Shown piece by piece: positions 63,546 to 64,000 of a stretch of 64,000 nucleotides of DNA. This DNA comes from VAZQ01 sp963816745 (lineage in GTDB: Bacteria > Pseudomonadota > Alphaproteobacteria > Rhizobiales > Xanthobacteraceae): NCBI GenBank assembly GCA_963816745.1, contig CAWFLQ010000007.1, forward strand, positions 204,861 through 268,860, written 5' to 3'. Position 1 is the first letter of the stretch; each line of letters opens with the position of its first letter. The notes beneath the pieces are model-generated. The model did no database searches, was not told where the DNA came from, and saw only the letters and a program-made list of their open reading frames with translations. A program made the translations under genes and the position numbers.

Positions 63546-64000
63546 GGCTCTCTCCCAGAAATGGCGAACCCGATTCGCATTCTCCAACGTGCGAAGGCCG
63601 ATAACAAGGTCAAAGAAAAGTCAGCGAACAATGCTCCGGTCCATCAAACTCTAACGCGGTAAGGTGGGCCTCGCGTACGGCCCGCCATCGGCACCGCAAC
63701 GCACGCTCCTCGATTCGCGTCGCCTTCATCCATCCGCATCGCACGCCCGGCCAGACGTGAGCTGGGTGGTTTCCGTGACCGGAATTGGGGTTTTTACGGA
63801 TACCGCCTTGTCGTTTTTTGGCGGTTAGATACGCCACTGTCCAAAAGGCCGCCCGCCCGGGTTGCGGCGAATAGGATTGCGCGAACCCGGTTTGCCCGTC
63901 TACCCCCCGGGTTTGCGCGCGCGGCCGGCTCCACCCTAGAGCCGGCCGCAAGCGTCTAGGTCACACGGATCGGTAAACCATTTTGACGGGACGCCGTTAG
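63546..64000. other. Intergenic to window end, no supported gene
   Basis: No frame with family resemblance was found on either strand. A CGGTTAGATACGCC-like palindrome-poor stretch and high-GC tail are all that is seen. Confidence 0.35.

Overview
The window looks like chromosome of an alphaproteobacterium of the Hyphomicrobiales, most likely a Bradyrhizobium-type (Nitrobacteraceae/Xanthobacteraceae) organism. The reasons are high GC, a dispersed palindrome with GCATGATC ends at 1722-1768, Bug/TctC solute receptors, a DUF3489-DUF2924-serine recombinase cassette, and many small soil-rhizobial orphan proteins. No rRNA, tRNA or CRISPR array was recognised.

Layout. 1-3.6 kb: a GST fragment, then two YCII/DGPF proteins with their ECF42-type sigma factor and a candidate autoregulatory promoter, then a small secreted protein. 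3.7-10.3 kb: a non-PTS (N-acetyl)galactosamine-type catabolic operon (Tat-exported GH36 glycosidase, DMT permease, tagatose-bisphosphate aldolase subunit KbaZ, AgaS isomerase, BadF-type sugar kinase). Its first three genes carry frameshifts or a stop. 10.2-22 kb: an LVIVD-repeat protein (frameshifted), a MetE-like protein, an ExoIII/5'-3' exonuclease fusion, an amidohydrolase, AsnRS, an FAD dehydrogenase and an aconitase. 22.2-28.1 kb: a HlyC-like acyltransferase with an RTX protein behind a CRP-type palindrome, then a subtilisin-like protease tightly paired with a ComEC-type metallo-beta-lactamase-fold protein.

28.3-37.8 kb is an island: an intact IS, gene relics, orphan proteins, the recombinase cassette and a truncated ParB/DNA methyltransferase. 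37.9-42.8 kb holds a Tat-exported cupin and epoxide hydrolase divergent from a frameshifted winged-helix/NB-ARC/TPR regulator. 43-51.7 kb: cytochrome P460, a LysR relic, a SCO-like protein, nested IS debris, two Bug receptors, a PQQ alcohol dehydrogenase with the lanthanide-type Asp, and a c-type cytochrome. 51.7-64 kb is a second mobile, decayed region: several ISs, MITE-like palindromes, small orphan proteins, an MFS transporter, a ribbon-helix-helix protein and a GlsB/YeaQ protein.

Frameshifts cluster at 3.7-11 kb and 38.7-42.8 kb. Almost all equal one surplus base, often in a homopolymer, so an unpolished consensus is as likely as true decay. The items most worth follow-up are the S8 protease-MBL pair, the RTX protein whose acyltransferase appears to lack the canonical catalytic residues, and the ExoIII-flap-nuclease fusion.
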